From NCBI RefSeq assembly GCF_000734965.1, contig NZ_JMTB01000117.1, forward strand, positions 1 to 64,000: a DNA stretch of 64,000 bases, in the 5' to 3' direction. The translations under genes and the position numbers were made by a program. The notes under the pieces were generated by a model. It saw only the letters and a list, made by a program, of their open reading frames with translations, searched no databases and was not told the origin of the DNA. The stretch comes from Trabulsiella guamensis ATCC 49490. Lineage in GTDB: Bacteria > Pseudomonadota > Gammaproteobacteria > Enterobacterales > Enterobacteriaceae. Of this stretch, positions 13,517-23,911 are shown one piece after another; the first letter of the stretch is position 1, and each line of letters starts with the position of its first letter.

Positions 13517-13560
13517 AGAAAAGCAAGAGGACTGAAATACATATCTAAGTCCTTGAAAAA

Positions 13561-13636
13561 TGGTGGCCCCTGCTGGACTTGAACCAGCGACCAAGCGATT
13601 ATGAGTCGCCTGCTCTAACCACTGAGCTAAGGGGCC
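13561..13636 (-). tRNA. ileX: tRNA-Ile2 (CAU anticodon, lysidine type)
   Basis: 76 nt including an encoded CCA (13561-13563). The cloverleaf is complete: acceptor GGCCCCU/AGGGGCC, T-loop GGTTCAAGTCC and anticodon loop CTCATAA. The sequence equals the E. coli ileX type, where the CAU anticodon is changed to lysidine by TilS so that it reads AUA. The element sits against its 3' end: 13561-13606 is the right attachment repeat and rebuilds the tRNA exactly, so the gene stays intact after integration. Confidence 0.95.
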
Positions 13637-13761
13637 GTGGCGGTGGATTATAAAGTAACTCCCGCAGGCGATCCAGCGTAAAACTTTTGCATGGTGCTTT
13701 TATAAACAACGCCTTTTCAATCCTTTATACTGAGATCTCGTTCTGTCGGTTTGGGGTAAGT

Positions 13762-14268
13762 ATGATTCACGACATTCTGGCGCCAGGATTGCGGGTGGTA
13801 TTCTGCGGTATCAACCCCGGCAAGTCGTCGGCGCACAAAGGGTTTCATTTTGCGCATCCGGGTAATCGCTTCTGGAAAGTGATCCACCAGGCCGGGTTTA
13901 CGGACCGGTTGCTGACGCCGGAAGAGGAGCATCACTTGCTGGATACGCGCTGCGGGATCACCATGCTGGTGGAGCGCCCGACGGTACAGGCGAGCGAAGT
14001 CGGGCTGCATGAGTTGCGCAGCGGTGGTCGTGAACTGGTGAAGAAGATAGAAGACTATCAGCCCGCGGCGCTGGCGATACTCGGCAAGCAGGCGTACGAG
14101 AAGACCTTCAGTGTGCGCGGTGTGCAGTGGGGAAAGCAACAAAACTCCATCGGCGCGACGCAGATATGGGTGCTGCCAAATCCGAGCGGCCTGAACCGGG
14201 CGACACTGGATAAGCTGGTTGAGGCCTATCGCGAGCTGGACGAGGCGCTGGCGTTGCGCGGGCTCTGA
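13762..14268 (+). CDS. mug: G/U mismatch-specific DNA glycosylase Mug
   Basis: A 168-residue protein, the same length as E. coli Mug. It removes uracil mispaired with G and ethenocytosine. The '[13 protein letters not shown]' motif near residues 12-24 is the conserved active-site loop of this uracil-glycosylase family, and '[11 protein letters not shown]' near 140 is the DNA-intercalating loop. The start at 13762 matches the E. coli N-terminus. It is convergent with rpoD; the shared terminator follows at 14281. Confidence 0.95.
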   Translation: MIHDILAPGLRVVFCGINPGKSSAHKGFHFAHPGNRFWKVIHQAGFTDRLLTPEEEHHLLDTRCGITMLVERPTVQASEVGLHELRSGGRELVKKIEDYQPAALAILGKQAYEKTFSVRGVQWGKQQNSIGATQIWVLPNPSGLNRATLDKLVEAYRELDEALALRGL

Positions 14269-14280
14269 ATTCAGCGCAAA

Positions 14281-14306
14281 AAAAAGCTCCCGGGTGGGAG
14301 CTTTTT
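14281..14306. terminator. Bidirectional terminator between mug and rpoD
   Basis: AAAAAGCTCCC-GGGT-GGGAGCTTTTT is a perfect 11-bp stem with A and T runs built in, serving both convergent genes. Confidence 0.9.
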
Positions 14307-14322
14307 GTTTTTTCGGAACCGA

Positions 14323-16164
14323 TTAATCGTCCAGGAAGCTACGCAGTACTTCAGAACGGCTCGGGTGACGCAGTTTACGCAGCGCCTTCGCTTCGATCTG
14401 ACGGATACGTTCGCGGGTAACGTCGAACTGTTTACCCACTTCTTCCAGCGTGTGGTCGGTGTTCATATCGATACCGAAACGCATACGCAGGACTTTCGCT
14501 TCACGGGCGGTGAGGCCCGCCAGCACGTCGTGGGTGGCGGCACGCAGGCTCTCGGTGGTCGCAGAATCCAGCGGCAGCTCGAGGGTGGTATCCTCGATGA
14601 AATCACCCAGATGCGAATCTTCATCGTCGCCAATCGGCGTTTCCATGGAGATAGGCTCTTTGGCGATCTTCAGCACTTTGCGGATTTTGTCTTCCGGCAT
14701 CAGCATACGTTCGGCCAGCTCTTCCGGCGTCGGCTCGCGACCCATTTCCTGCAGCATCTGGCGAGAGATACGGTTGAGTTTGTTAATAGTCTCAATCATA
14801 TGCACCGGAATACGGATGGTGCGCGCCTGATCGGCGATGGAACGGGTGATCGCCTGACGGATCCACCAGGTAGCATAGGTGGAGAACTTGTAACCACGAC
14901 GGTATTCGAACTTATCCACCGCTTTCATCAGGCCGATGTTGCCTTCCTGAATCAGGTCGAGGAATTGCAGACCACGGTTGGTGTATTTCTTGGCGATAGA
15001 AATAACCAGACGCAGGTTCGCTTCCACCATCTCTTTCTTCGCACGGCGGGCTTTCGCTTCACCGATGGACATACGACGGTTGATGTCTTTTACCTGCTCG
15101 ATGGTCAGGCCGGTCTCTTCTTCAATCTGCTGCAGCTTCTGCAAACCGCGCTGAACATCTTCCGCGACGTCGTGCAGTTTTTCAGACCACGGCTTGTTCA
15201 TCGCAATGGCGGCGTTGAACCAGGTTTCACTGGTTTCGTTGCCAGTGAACAGAGTGATGAAGTTTTTCTTCGGCATTTTGCACTGTTCAACGCACAGCTT
15301 CATGATGATACGTTCCTGAGTACGAACGCGGTCCATCATGACGCGCATGCTGTTGACCAGATAGTCAAACTGCTTCGGTACCAGGCGGAACTGTTTGAAC
15401 ACTTCTGACAGCTTCAGGATCTCTTCCTGAGCGGCAGCATGGCTGCGGCCTTTGGCTTTGATGGTGTCGCGTGTCACTTCGTACTGCGTGCGCAGTTCGG
15501 CGAATTTCTCACGCGCCAGTTCCGGATCGATGCTGTTGTCGTCATCACTGGAATCGCTGTCGTCGTCTTCCTCTTCTTCGTCGTCATCGTCGTCCATCTC
15601 TTCCTGAGAGAGTTCGGAGCCGACGTGCGTCGCGGTAGGCGCCATGTCTTCTTCGGCGTTCGGATCGACGAAACCGGTGATCAGATCAGACAGACGAGCT
15701 TCAGCAGCTTCAACGCGATCGTACTGCTCAAGCAGATAGGTGATCGCTTCCGGGTATTCTGCAACGGAGCACTGAACCTGGTTAATCCCGTCTTCGATGC
15801 GTTTCGCGATGTCGATTTCGCCTTCGCGGGTCAGCAGTTCAACGGTACCCATTTCACGCATGTACATGCGCACCGGATCGGTCGTCCGGCCAATTTCAGA
15901 TTCTACGCTGGAAAGCACCTGCGCGGCGGCTTCGGCTGCATCTTCGTCCGCGGTGTTTTCAGCCAGCATCAGATCATCGGCGTCCGGTGCTTCTTCCATC
16001 ACCTGGATGCCCATGTCGTTGATCATTTGGATGATGTCTTCGATCTGATCGGAGTCGACGATATCTTCCGGCAGATGGTCATTGACCTCAGCATAGGTCA
16101 GATAGCCTTGCTCCTTACCACGGGTGACAAGCAGCTTCAGCTGTGACTGCGGGTTTTGCTCCAT
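14323..16164 (-). CDS. rpoD: RNA polymerase sigma-70 factor RpoD
   Basis: 613 residues, the E. coli length. Region 1.1 is at the N-terminus; region 1.2 includes '[20 protein letters not shown]'; a long non-conserved acidic insert near 190-215 is a run of Asp/Glu. Region 2 contains '[20 protein letters not shown]' for -10 binding and melting, and region 4 ends with an HTH ('[20 protein letters not shown]') for the -35 element. Last gene of the macromolecular-synthesis operon rpsU-dnaG-rpoD, which ties translation, replication and transcription. The gap to dnaG (16165-16322) has no gene; in E. coli it holds mRNA processing sites. Confidence 0.98.
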   Translation of the reverse strand: MEQNPQSQLKLLVTRGKEQGYLTYAEVNDHLPEDIVDSDQIEDIIQMINDMGIQVMEEAPDADDLMLAENTADEDAAEAAAQVLSSVESEIGRTTDPVRMYMREMGTVELLTREGEIDIAKRIEDGINQVQCSVAEYPEAITYLLEQYDRVEAAEARLSDLITGFVDPNAEEDMAPTATHVGSELSQEEMDDDDDEEEEDDDSDSSDDDNSIDPELAREKFAELRTQYEVTRDTIKAKGRSHAAAQEEILKLSEVFKQFRLVPKQFDYLVNSMRVMMDRVRTQERIIMKLCVEQCKMPKKNFITLFTGNETSETWFNAAIAMNKPWSEKLHDVAEDVQRGLQKLQQIEEETGLTIEQVKDINRRMSIGEAKARRAKKEMVEANLRLVISIAKKYTNRGLQFLDLIQEGNIGLMKAVDKFEYRRGYKFSTYATWWIRQAITRSIADQARTIRIPVHMIETINKLNRISRQMLQEMGREPTPEELAERMLMPEDKIRKVLKIAKEPISMETPIGDDEDSHLGDFIEDTTLELPLDSATTESLRAATHDVLAGLTAREAKVLRMRFGIDMNTDHTLEEVGKQFDVTRERIRQIEAKALRKLRHPSRSEVLRSFLDD

Positions 16165-16322
16165 AAGACGGTATCCACACTTATTTCATTGGGTTGGTGT
16201 CGGTCGGCGAAAATCAAAAACCGCCAACTTTTAAAGCGAGGGCCACTTATATTATTGCCGCTGCGCCTCAGCGCGGCTGTCGGGGTCAACCCGATCGATA
16301 ATCGGCACTTAAGCCGTGCAAT

Positions 16323-18068
16323 TCATTTTTTCGCCAGTTCCTGGCTTATCGTCCAGAGTTCCCGGCGTTCTTCGCTGCTTAAACCGTGCGTGCGATCGCG
16401 AGCTATCAACTCTTCCTGTCGCAGCTCAAGCAACGAATCCAGCATGTGGTTGAGCGAGTCGGTGAACGTTTTTTCTGCAATGTCCTTATCAGCTATATCG
16501 TCCCACATCGACAATTTTTCAAGGGTAGCGGCCTCTTTTGTGCCGCGATACTGCTCCAGCAGTTGCCCGGTGGTCAGGCCAGGCTGCGACAGACAAGTGT
16601 TGACCAGTTCTGCAAATAAGCCAAGTCCGGGCAGTTTTTCCTGATTCAATCCCTCCAGCGGGGGAACCTGTGGCGCCAGATCCGGATTTTGCACCAGCAA
16701 CCCTATCAGTATACGCATGGTCGTGCGTTTTAGCTGCGGCGCAGGGCGGGCGGTGCTATTTTCAGCCTGTTTCGGCATTAAACGCTCAAGCTGAGCGTCA
16801 TCAAGTATGCCCAGCTTGTTACCCAACTCCTGACGCAAATAGATGCGCAGCGTTTCACCTGGCACCTGGCTGATTAACGGCAGCGCCAGTGTACTCAGCT
16901 GAGCGCGCCCGTCCGGCGTGCTTAAATCGACCTGCGGCAGCAGACTGTTAAACAAAAACGTGGAGAGCGGTTGAGCCTGCTCCATCCGCGCTTCGAACGC
17001 CGCTTTACCCTCTTTACGCACCAGCGTGTCCGGGTCTTCACCGTCAGGCAGAAACATAAAACGTAACTGACGACCGTCTGACATATATGGCAGCGCGGTT
17101 TCCAGTGCACGCCAGGCGGCATCGCGGCCTGCGCGGTCGCCGTCATAACAGCAGATGACGTTGTTGGTCACCCGGAACAGCAACTGAATGTGGTCGGCGG
17201 TGGTCGAGGTGCCCAGCGACGCGACGGCATAGTTAATGCCATATTGCGCCAGCGCGACCACGTCCATATACCCTTCGACGACCAGAAGACGCTGAGGTTC
17301 CGCTTCTGTCTGCTGCGCTTCATAAAGGCCGTACAACTGGCGGCCCTTATGGAAAATATCGGTTTCCGGTGAGTTCAGGTATTTGGGTGTATCGTTGCCG
17401 AGCACGCGCCCGCCAAAGCCAATTACCCGCCCACGCTTATCGCGGATCGGGAACATCACCCGGTCGCGGAAACGGTCGTAACTGCGCCCCTGATCGTTAG
17501 TGACTAACATGCCCGCATCAATCAACGATTGACGGTTTTCGCCATGCGCACCGAAACGTTTTAAGACGTTATCCCAGCCGGGCGGCGCGTAACCGATAGC
17601 AAAGCGGTTAATCACGTCGCTGCTCAGACCGCGCTTTTCCAGATACTGGCGCGCCGTGACTGCGGCAGGGTTTGTCAGGGACTGTTGGTAAAACGTATTC
17701 AGGCCGTCCATCAGTTGATAGAGATTTTGCCGTTGATGGCGCTCTATCTGGCTTGGCCCGTTTCCCGCTTCATAAGGCACTTCGAGGTTGTGCATGGCCG
17801 CCAGTTCTTCGACGGTTTCCACGAACTCGAGCTTGTCGTAGTTCATCAGAAAATCGATAGCGTTGCCGTGCGCACCACAGCCAAAGCAGTGGTAAAACTG
17901 TTTCTCACCGTTAACGGTGAATGAGGGGGTTTTTTCGTTATGGAACGGGCAACACGCGTGAAAATTTTTGCCCTGCTTTTTTAGCTTTACCCGCGCGTCG
18001 ATGAGATCGACGATGTCGGTTCGTGCCAGCAGGTCATTGATAAAAACACGTGGGATGCGTCCGGCCAT
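16323..18068 (-). CDS. dnaG: DNA primase DnaG
   Basis: 581 residues, the same as E. coli. It makes RNA primers at the replication fork. The zinc-binding domain (about 38-66) has Cys/His ligands in 'ACCPFHNEKTPSF' and 'YHCFGCGAHGNAIDF'. The TOPRIM core (about 255-370) shows 'VVEGYMDVVALAQYG' and 'CYDGDRAGRDAAW'. The C-terminal helicase-binding domain contacts DnaB. I start at 'MAGRIPRVF' (18068), as in E. coli, not at the ATG four codons upstream. Confidence 0.98.
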   Translation of the reverse strand: MAGRIPRVFINDLLARTDIVDLIDARVKLKKQGKNFHACCPFHNEKTPSFTVNGEKQFYHCFGCGAHGNAIDFLMNYDKLEFVETVEELAAMHNLEVPYEAGNGPSQIERHQRQNLYQLMDGLNTFYQQSLTNPAAVTARQYLEKRGLSSDVINRFAIGYAPPGWDNVLKRFGAHGENRQSLIDAGMLVTNDQGRSYDRFRDRVMFPIRDKRGRVIGFGGRVLGNDTPKYLNSPETDIFHKGRQLYGLYEAQQTEAEPQRLLVVEGYMDVVALAQYGINYAVASLGTSTTADHIQLLFRVTNNVICCYDGDRAGRDAAWRALETALPYMSDGRQLRFMFLPDGEDPDTLVRKEGKAAFEARMEQAQPLSTFLFNSLLPQVDLSTPDGRAQLSTLALPLISQVPGETLRIYLRQELGNKLGILDDAQLERLMPKQAENSTARPAPQLKRTTMRILIGLLVQNPDLAPQVPPLEGLNQEKLPGLGLFAELVNTCLSQPGLTTGQLLEQYRGTKEAATLEKLSMWDDIADKDIAEKTFTDSLNHMLDSLLELRQEELIARDRTHGLSSEERRELWTISQELAKK

Positions 18069-18136
18069 ATGCCCCTTCAATTAATACCATTCAGGATCCG
18101 CGACAGGCGCGAATTATAAAGGGTATAAACGAAAAT

Positions 18137-18168
18137 AAGCCGCGCTTTCCTTCCGGAAGCACGGCCTT
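18137..18168 (-). terminator. Partial terminator between rpsU and dnaG
   Basis: On the minus strand AAGGCCGTGCTTCC-GGAA-GGAAAGCGCGGCTT is a long stem (one mismatch) followed by ATTTTC. E. coli has a leaky terminator here that keeps dnaG expression below that of rpsU. Confidence 0.8.
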
Positions 18169-18213
18169 GCAACTACAACTCGTTCTGAATTGAGAGCGTT
18201 TGCCCTCTACAGA

Positions 18214-18468
<255 letters not shown>

Positions 18469-18657
18469 TCAACGCCAGCTTATTTCAAAATGGTGCGGAA
18501 TTTTACTGCAACTGCCGCTGCTTTGTAAAGCACCAATGCCGTTTTTGAACGGGACCTTTGTAAGGGGGGAGAGTATACACGAACTCACGCCCCAGGGTAT
18601 ACATCGACCCGCATTCGCCCTACACTGCGCGGTACAGAAATGAGGTAAAAACAAGTC

Positions 18658-19671
18658 ATGCGTGTACTGGGAATTGAAACATCCTGCGATGAAACTGGCA
18701 TCGCTATTTACGACGATGTTAACGGGCTGTTAGCCAACCAATTGTATAGTCAGGTGAAATTGCATGCCGATTACGGCGGTGTGGTGCCTGAGCTGGCCTC
18801 GCGCGATCACGTGCGGAAAACCGTGCCGCTGATTCAGGCCGCGCTGAAAGAAGCGAATCTGACGGCAAAAGATATCGATGCGGTTGCGTATACCGCCGGC
18901 CCGGGGCTGGTCGGCGCATTGCTGGTCGGTGCGACCGTCGGGCGTTCGCTGGCGTTTGCCTGGAACGTACCGGCAATTCCGGTACACCATATGGAAGGGC
19001 ACCTGCTGGCGCCGATGCTGGAAGAAAATCCGCCGGAATACCCATTTGTCGCACTGCTGGTGTCCGGCGGCCATACGCAGCTGATTAGCGTCACCGGGAT
19101 TGGCGAGTACACGCTGCTCGGCGAGTCCATTGACGATGCGGCTGGTGAAGCGTTTGATAAAACCGCCAAGCTGCTGGGGCTTGATTACCCTGGCGGCCCG
19201 ATGCTGTCGAAACTGGCATCGCAGGGTACGGAAGGGCGTTTTGTCTTCCCGCGTCCGATGACTGACCGCCCGGGGCTGGATTTCAGCTTCTCCGGCCTCA
19301 AGACCTTCGCCGCAAATACCATTCGTGATAACGATAATGACGATCAAACGCGTGCGGATATCGCCCGTGCCTTTGAGGACGCGGTTGTCGATACGCTGAT
19401 GATCAAGTGCCGCCGTGCGCTGGATCAAACCGGCTTCAAACGGCTGGTGATGGCAGGTGGCGTCAGTGCCAACCGCACGCTGCGGGCGAAACTGGCGGAG
19501 ATGATGCAAAAACGTCACGGCGAGGTGTTTTACGCGCGCCCGGAATTTTGCACTGATAACGGCGCGATGATCGCTTACGCGGGGATGGTGCGTCTGAAAG
19601 CCGGTACGCGGGCTGATCTCGGTGTTACCGTGCGTCCGCGCTGGCCGCTGGCGGAGCTGCCTGCCGCGTAA
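18658..19671 (+). CDS. tsaD: tRNA threonylcarbamoyladenosine transferase subunit TsaD
   Basis: 337 residues, ASKHA-fold enzyme that, with TsaB and TsaE, transfers threonylcarbamoyl to A37 of ANN-decoding tRNAs. Metal-binding His111 and His115 are in '[11 protein letters not shown]'; the '[11 protein letters not shown]' start and '[10 protein letters not shown]' are nucleotide-binding signatures, and '[10 protein letters not shown]' lies near the C-terminus. Older name ygjD/gcp. Transcribed away from rpsU; convergent with plsY, with a short GCCGGG...CCCGGC hairpin at 19678-19704 between them. Confidence 0.98.
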   Translation: MRVLGIETSCDETGIAIYDDVNGLLANQLYSQVKLHADYGGVVPELASRDHVRKTVPLIQAALKEANLTAKDIDAVAYTAGPGLVGALLVGATVGRSLAFAWNVPAIPVHHMEGHLLAPMLEENPPEYPFVALLVSGGHTQLISVTGIGEYTLLGESIDDAAGEAFDKTAKLLGLDYPGGPMLSKLASQGTEGRFVFPRPMTDRPGLDFSFSGLKTFAANTIRDNDNDDQTRADIARAFEDAVVDTLMIKCRRALDQTGFKRLVMAGGVSANRTLRAKLAEMMQKRHGEVFYARPEFCTDNGAMIAYAGMVRLKAGTRADLGVTVRPRWPLAELPAA

Positions 19672-19704
19672 TGTGTTGCCGGGGGCGTTATACGCTTTCC
19701 CGGC

Positions 19705-20331
19705 CTACTGTTCTTTGTCTTCTTCTTGCGCTTTCTTTCGTTTCAGTTTTGACCAGATTTTGGTTTCCTGACGTCGCCACAAACGCTGAATGTTGTCGTG
19801 GTGACGCAGCAAAATCAGGCAGGAGAGCATCGAAACGGGAAAGGTAAACTGCGGTTTAAACCACCAGACGTAAAATGGCGCAATTAACGCGCTGACGATG
19901 GCGCCGAGCGACGAATAGCCGCTGAGCAACACGGTGAGCAGCCAGGTGCCCGCCATCACGCCGGTGAGATCCCAGCCGATAGGCGCAATGGCACCGAAGG
20001 CGGTAGCAACACCTTTTCCGCCGCGAAAACCGAAGAACACCGGCCAGATATGGCCAAGGCAGGCGGCGATGGCAATCATGCCGAGCCAGAATGGCGTGAC
20101 GCCTAACATATAAGCGCCCCAGACCGGCAACATCCCTTTCAGGACGTCGAAAATCAGAACTGCTACGGCTGCTCCCTTGCCGCCCATACGTAAAACGTTG
20201 GTTGCTCCGGGATTTCCCGACCCGCTCGTGCGGGGATCCGGTAATCCAGCGATACGGCAAACCAGGATGGCGCTGGAGACTGAGCCGCAAAGGTAGGCGA
20301 GGATAACCATTCCAGGCGCGATTGCACTCAT
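19705..20331 (-). CDS. plsY: Acyl-phosphate:glycerol-3-phosphate acyltransferase PlsY
   Basis: 208 residues, integral inner-membrane protein with about five hydrophobic spans. It makes lysophosphatidic acid from acyl-phosphate, the first step of phospholipid synthesis in partnership with plsX and plsC (plsC is at 52693). Conserved motifs '[13 protein letters not shown]', '[18 protein letters not shown]' and 'RHHDNIQRL' are all present. I start at 'MSAIAPG' as in E. coli YgiH, dropping 30 upstream in-frame residues. Divergent from folB. Confidence 0.96.
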   Translation of the reverse strand: MSAIAPGMVILAYLCGSVSSAILVCRIAGLPDPRTSGSGNPGATNVLRMGGKGAAVAVLIFDVLKGMLPVWGAYMLGVTPFWLGMIAIAACLGHIWPVFFGFRGGKGVATAFGAIAPIGWDLTGVMAGTWLLTVLLSGYSSLGAIVSALIAPFYVWWFKPQFTFPVSMLSCLILLRHHDNIQRLWRRQETKIWSKLKRKKAQEEDKEQ

Positions 20332-20438
20332 AACGCTGTTCCGTATTGAAAGTATCGTTTTAATCTCTGCATCTGTGGATAATACGCATAATTCGCCGGA
20401 AGTGGTATCCGGTTTGGGCAAAAAGCAGGCGGGTCGTG

Positions 20439-20807
20439 ATGGATATTGTATTTATAGAGCAACTTTCGGTAATCACCACCATTGGCGTTTACGACTGGGA
20501 ACAGACCATCGAACAGCAACTGGTGTTCGATATCGAAATGGCGTGGGATAACCGCAAAGCCGCCGCGAGCGATGATGTTCAGGACTGCCTGAGCTACGCG
20601 GATGTCAGCGACGCGGTGGTCAGTCATGTGGAAGGCAACCGGTTTGCGCTGGTGGAACGCGTGGCGGAAGAAGTGGCGTCGCTGCTGCTGAGCCGTTTTA
20701 ACTCGCCGTGGGTGCGCATCAAAGTCAGCAAACCTGGCGCGGTGGCCCGGGCGAAGAATGTCGGCGTGGTCATCGAGCGTAGCCAAAATCTGAAAGAAAA
20801 CATATAA
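20439..20807 (+). CDS. folB: Dihydroneopterin aldolase/epimerase FolB
   Basis: 122 residues, as in E. coli. It converts dihydroneopterin to hydroxymethyl-dihydropterin in folate synthesis. The T-fold starts '[20 protein letters not shown]', with the active-site Glu in '[16 protein letters not shown]' and a conserved Lys in '[10 protein letters not shown]'. The chosen ATG is preceded directly by a GTG in frame; ATG matches E. coli. Confidence 0.97.
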   Translation: MDIVFIEQLSVITTIGVYDWEQTIEQQLVFDIEMAWDNRKAAASDDVQDCLSYADVSDAVVSHVEGNRFALVERVAEEVASLLLSRFNSPWVRIKVSKPGAVARAKNVGVVIERSQNLKENI

Positions 20808-20838
20808 ATTCAATATTGCTAAACCATAATCAATTTTG

Positions 20839-20864
20839 CCGGTCTTAAGACTGGGAATTTTTTG
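20839..20864 (+). terminator. Terminator after folB
   Basis: CCGGTC-TTAA-GACTGG followed by GAATTTTTT. Confidence 0.75.
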
Positions 20865-20918
20865 GCGGCTGCGGGAGTCATGCGCCGTTTTTTTATGTCT
20901 TTTAAAAGGGTTTATTGA

Positions 20919-21737
20919 ATGAGCGATATGCACTCGCTGCTGGTGGCGGCAATACTGGGTGTGGTCGAAGGATTGACAGAATTTTTGCCTGTTTCCAGTA
21001 CCGGCCATATGATCATTGTGGGCCATCTGCTGGGGTTTGAGGGTGATACGGCAAAAACGTTTGAGGTGGTGATCCAGTTAGGTTCTATCCTTGCCGTGGT
21101 GGTGATGTTCTGGCGTCGTCTGTTTGGTCTTATCGGCATTCACTTCGGTCAACGCCCGCATGAAGGCTTTGGGAAAGGGCGTTTGTCGCTGATTCATATC
21201 CTTCTCGGGATGATCCCGGCAGTGGTGCTCGGTCTGGTATTTCACGACACCATCAAATCATTATTCAACCCGGTTAACGTGATGTACGCGCTGGTGGTGG
21301 GGGGCTTATTGCTGATTGCTGCGGAGTGCCTGAAGCCAAAGGAGCCGCGTGCGCAGGGGCTGGATGACATGACCTATCGCCAGGCGTTTATGATTGGCTG
21401 CTTCCAGTGCCTGGCGCTGTGGCCGGGTTTCTCCCGCTCTGGCGCGACCATCTCCGGCGGTATGCTGATGGGCGTCAGCCGTTACGCCGCATCTGAATTC
21501 TCTTTCCTGCTGGCAGTACCGATGATGATGGGCGCCACCGCGCTCGACCTTTACAAGAGCATTGGTTTTCTGACGACTGGCGATATCCCGATGTTTGCGG
21601 TGGGCTTCGTGACGGCGTTCATTGTGGCGCTGATCGCGATTAAAACTTTCCTGCAGTTGATCAAGCGGATCTCGTTTATCCCGTTCGCCATCTACCGTTT
21701 CATTGTGGCGGCAGCGGTGTACGCGGTCTTCATGTAA
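20919..21737 (+). CDS. uppP: Undecaprenyl-diphosphatase UppP (bacitracin resistance)
   Basis: 272 residues with about eight membrane spans. It dephosphorylates undecaprenyl pyrophosphate at the periplasmic face to recycle the wall-precursor carrier; extra copies give bacitracin resistance (bacA). Family motifs are visible: '[17 protein letters not shown]' near residues 16-32 and '[16 protein letters not shown]' near 170. Convergent with cca, whose stop is two bases away. Confidence 0.97.
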   Translation: MSDMHSLLVAAILGVVEGLTEFLPVSSTGHMIIVGHLLGFEGDTAKTFEVVIQLGSILAVVVMFWRRLFGLIGIHFGQRPHEGFGKGRLSLIHILLGMIPAVVLGLVFHDTIKSLFNPVNVMYALVVGGLLLIAAECLKPKEPRAQGLDDMTYRQAFMIGCFQCLALWPGFSRSGATISGGMLMGVSRYAASEFSFLLAVPMMMGATALDLYKSIGFLTTGDIPMFAVGFVTAFIVALIAIKTFLQLIKRISFIPFAIYRFIVAAAVYAVFM

Positions 21738-21738
21738 A

Positions 21739-22980
21739 TCACGCTTTAGGTTGCGGACAACGCGCCTCTTTCCATAACGCGACGGCCTGAATGCGTCGTC
21801 GCGTTAACTCTTCCCGAATCTCCGGTCCTTTGAATCCCGCGTCAATCACCGCTTTGTTGGCGACGCTTTTCGCCACTTCCCAGGCTTCGCGTAACAACCG
21901 CCCCTGTGGGTAATCGCAGGCTTCAAACCCGGTACGCCCGCGCACATCCGCTTCGCTGGTCAGGGCGAGCTGCGCCACGCGCTGAGGTCTACGCCAGGCG
22001 TCGAGGGAATCGAACAGCTTTACGATGGTCGCCGGTTTCAGAATCGGAAAGGTATGGATAAGATCATGAAATTCAGCGACCACTTTTGCCAGATCGCGCA
22101 TCTCATTCGGCACGCGCAGCCGGGCGCAAAGCTGTTCGACCAGTTTAACGCCTGCCGGACCATGTCCGTGATGGCGTGGCCACAACGCTTTCGGTGTGAG
22201 CCCTTTGCCGAGATCGTGGCACAGCGTGGCAAAACGAATATCAATCTCAGGAGAAAGCATCGCGGCCATGGTGAGCGTCATCATGGTGTGGATGCCGGTG
22301 TCGATTTCCGGGTGCCATTTCGCCGGTGCCGGTACGCCGTACAGCGCATCCAGTTCCGGGAACAGCACTTTTAATGCGCCGCAGTCGCGCAGCGTCTGGA
22401 AAAAGACCTGCGGGTTACGCGTACCGAGCGCGCCTTCGGTTTCCTTCCAGACGCGTTCCGGCGTCAGGTGCGCCAGTTCGCCGGCCTTGGTCATATCGCG
22501 CATCAGCGTCATGGTCTCGTCGGCGATACGGAAACTGAGATGGGCGTAACGGGCAGCAAAACGCGCCACGCGCAACACGCGCAGCGGATCTTCACTGAAA
22601 GCGGGGGAGACGTGACGCAAGAGACGCTGGCGTAAATCCGCCTGACCATGGTAAGGATCAACGATATTGCCATCGGCGTCCTGGGCCAGCGCGTTGACGG
22701 TCAAATCACGGCGCAGCAGATCCTGCTCAAGCGTGACGTCGGGCGCGGCATAGCAGGTAAAGCCGGTATAACCGGAACCGGACTTACGCTCAGTACGCGC
22801 CAGCGCGTACTCTTCATGCGTTTCAGGGTGCAGGAATACCGGAAAATCGCGGCCAACCTGTTGATAACCCGCGTCCAGCATTTGCTGCGGTGTCGCGCCG
22901 ACAACAACCCAATCTTTGTCTTTGACCGGTAGTCCTAATAACGCATCACGAACCGCACCACCGACCAGATAACTCTTCAC
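21739..22980 (-). CDS. cca: CCA-adding enzyme (tRNA nucleotidyltransferase)
   Basis: 413 residues. It adds or repairs the 3' CCA of tRNAs without a template. The nucleotidyltransferase head has '[20 protein letters not shown]' with catalytic Asp residues in KDKDWVV; '[12 protein letters not shown]' and '[16 protein letters not shown]' follow. The C-terminal HD domain ('[10 protein letters not shown]') has phosphatase/phosphodiesterase activity in the E. coli type. The start is GTG at 22980 (V-K-S-Y), the same codon type as in E. coli; the open frame upstream is not homologous. Confidence 0.96.
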   Translation of the reverse strand: MKSYLVGGAVRDALLGLPVKDKDWVVVGATPQQMLDAGYQQVGRDFPVFLHPETHEEYALARTERKSGSGYTGFTCYAAPDVTLEQDLLRRDLTVNALAQDADGNIVDPYHGQADLRQRLLRHVSPAFSEDPLRVLRVARFAARYAHLSFRIADETMTLMRDMTKAGELAHLTPERVWKETEGALGTRNPQVFFQTLRDCGALKVLFPELDALYGVPAPAKWHPEIDTGIHTMMTLTMAAMLSPEIDIRFATLCHDLGKGLTPKALWPRHHGHGPAGVKLVEQLCARLRVPNEMRDLAKVVAEFHDLIHTFPILKPATIVKLFDSLDAWRRPQRVAQLALTSEADVRGRTGFEACDYPQGRLLREAWEVAKSVANKAVIDAGFKGPEIREELTRRRIQAVALWKEARCPQPKA

Positions 22981-23051
22981 CCGTACTTCTCCCCAACGCT
23001 GCCCGCAAGATAACGATAATACGTAAGTGTAGGGGAGAAGACCAATCGGGC

Positions 23052-23672
23052 TTAGTTCATCCAGCGATCTTTTCGTCTGCGGCTGGGGATCAGGTGCGGC
23101 AGAATCAAGCCCAACAGCAGACCCACGCCCAGCACGCCGCCACCATACATGAACCATTGCATGATGATGGTGCGCTGCTTGTCATCCAGTTGCAGATTGG
23201 CGGCATTCACTTTCTTCTGCGCGACAATCAGTTGGTTTTTCAGCGTCTGGTTTTCCTGTTGCAGGCCGTTGATCACGCTGTCGCTCTGGGAGACTTTTTT
23301 CTGCATTTCAGCGGTGCGCTGATTCCAGGTCGCGTCGATGTTGTTCAGCTTGTCGGTCAGGGTTTTGACCTGGTTTTCGAGATCCGGCACGCGGGTGCGC
23401 AGGCTGGGGTCGTTGCTGAGCTCTTTCAGCGGGATCCACGCAGTACGGCCGCTGTTGTCGCGGATCTGCCCATAACTGGTGTCGCTATTGGTCTGCAGCA
23501 AAGCCACTTCTTCGCCGGCATTAATGGTACCGACGAGGCGATAATTATCACCCGGGCCGCTGCGTACCCAGGTGTTCAGTTCATCAGAAACGTAACGTTT
23601 TTCCTCGGCATGAGCCATCACAGAAACGTTAAGCGCGAGTAAAGTTAATCCAATCAGGCGTAATTTTCGCAT
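23052..23672 (-). CDS. ygiM: SH3-domain membrane protein YgiM
   Basis: 206 residues. Signal-like start '[20 protein letters not shown]' with cleavage near AHA-EE, a bacterial SH3 domain (about 25-95, '[15 protein letters not shown]'), a coiled coil (about 95-165) and a C-terminal membrane helix ('[18 protein letters not shown]') ending in basic residues. The E. coli homologue is of little-known, envelope-related function. Start as in E. coli; upstream in-frame residues are dropped. Confidence 0.93.
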   Translation of the reverse strand: MRKLRLIGLTLLALNVSVMAHAEEKRYVSDELNTWVRSGPGDNYRLVGTINAGEEVALLQTNSDTSYGQIRDNSGRTAWIPLKELSNDPSLRTRVPDLENQVKTLTDKLNNIDATWNQRTAEMQKKVSQSDSVINGLQQENQTLKNQLIVAQKKVNAANLQLDDKQRTIIMQWFMYGGGVLGVGLLLGLILPHLIPSRRRKDRWMN

Positions 23673-23911
23673 CAGGTCATCGTTTTTGTCATAAAAGTGG
23701 AACGATAGTAGTGGCAACAGTCTGACGACGCAAAGCATTCTGCATCAATCGGAATCATCCAGGTCGCCCCAGCCGCATCGCCAAACTTTTATCCCGGTCA
23801 AACTGCGCGTTGCATGGCAATTTGACGCAAAATACTATCTACTGACAAAAAAGAACGCGGGAAGTTCGCCGCAGTGGCACTTCGGGCAACGTAACCATAA
23901 GAAGTTTAGTC

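Larger units (their letters stand above)
2448..13606. mobile_element. 11.1-kb phage-satellite-like element integrated in tRNA-Ile2
   Basis: The same 46 bp (3' end of the tRNA) stands at 2448-2493 and 13561-13606. Between them lie, in order: integrase, small HTH regulator, Icd-like gene and small overlapping genes, a RepA-type ATPase with iterons, a protease-capsid fusion, a lambda-like cos sequence, ribbon-helix-helix regulators, and low-GC cargo. No portal, terminase, tail or lysis gene is present, so it cannot make particles alone. The size (about 11.1 kb), tRNA target, own replication module and cos point to a P4/PICI-like satellite dependent on a cos-type helper. The integrase is at the end away from the intact tRNA. 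Confidence 0.85.

Noticed and set aside
2448-13606. Ordinary deleted lambdoid prophage
   Set aside because: The replication module, Icd-like operon and integrase fit satellites, and the modules are compact with overlapping intact genes; still the main alternative to the satellite reading.
14305-15408. Long open frame antisense to rpoD (367 codons)
   Set aside because: It mirrors rpoD codon structure, has no homology or ribosome binding site, and overlaps a certain gene completely.
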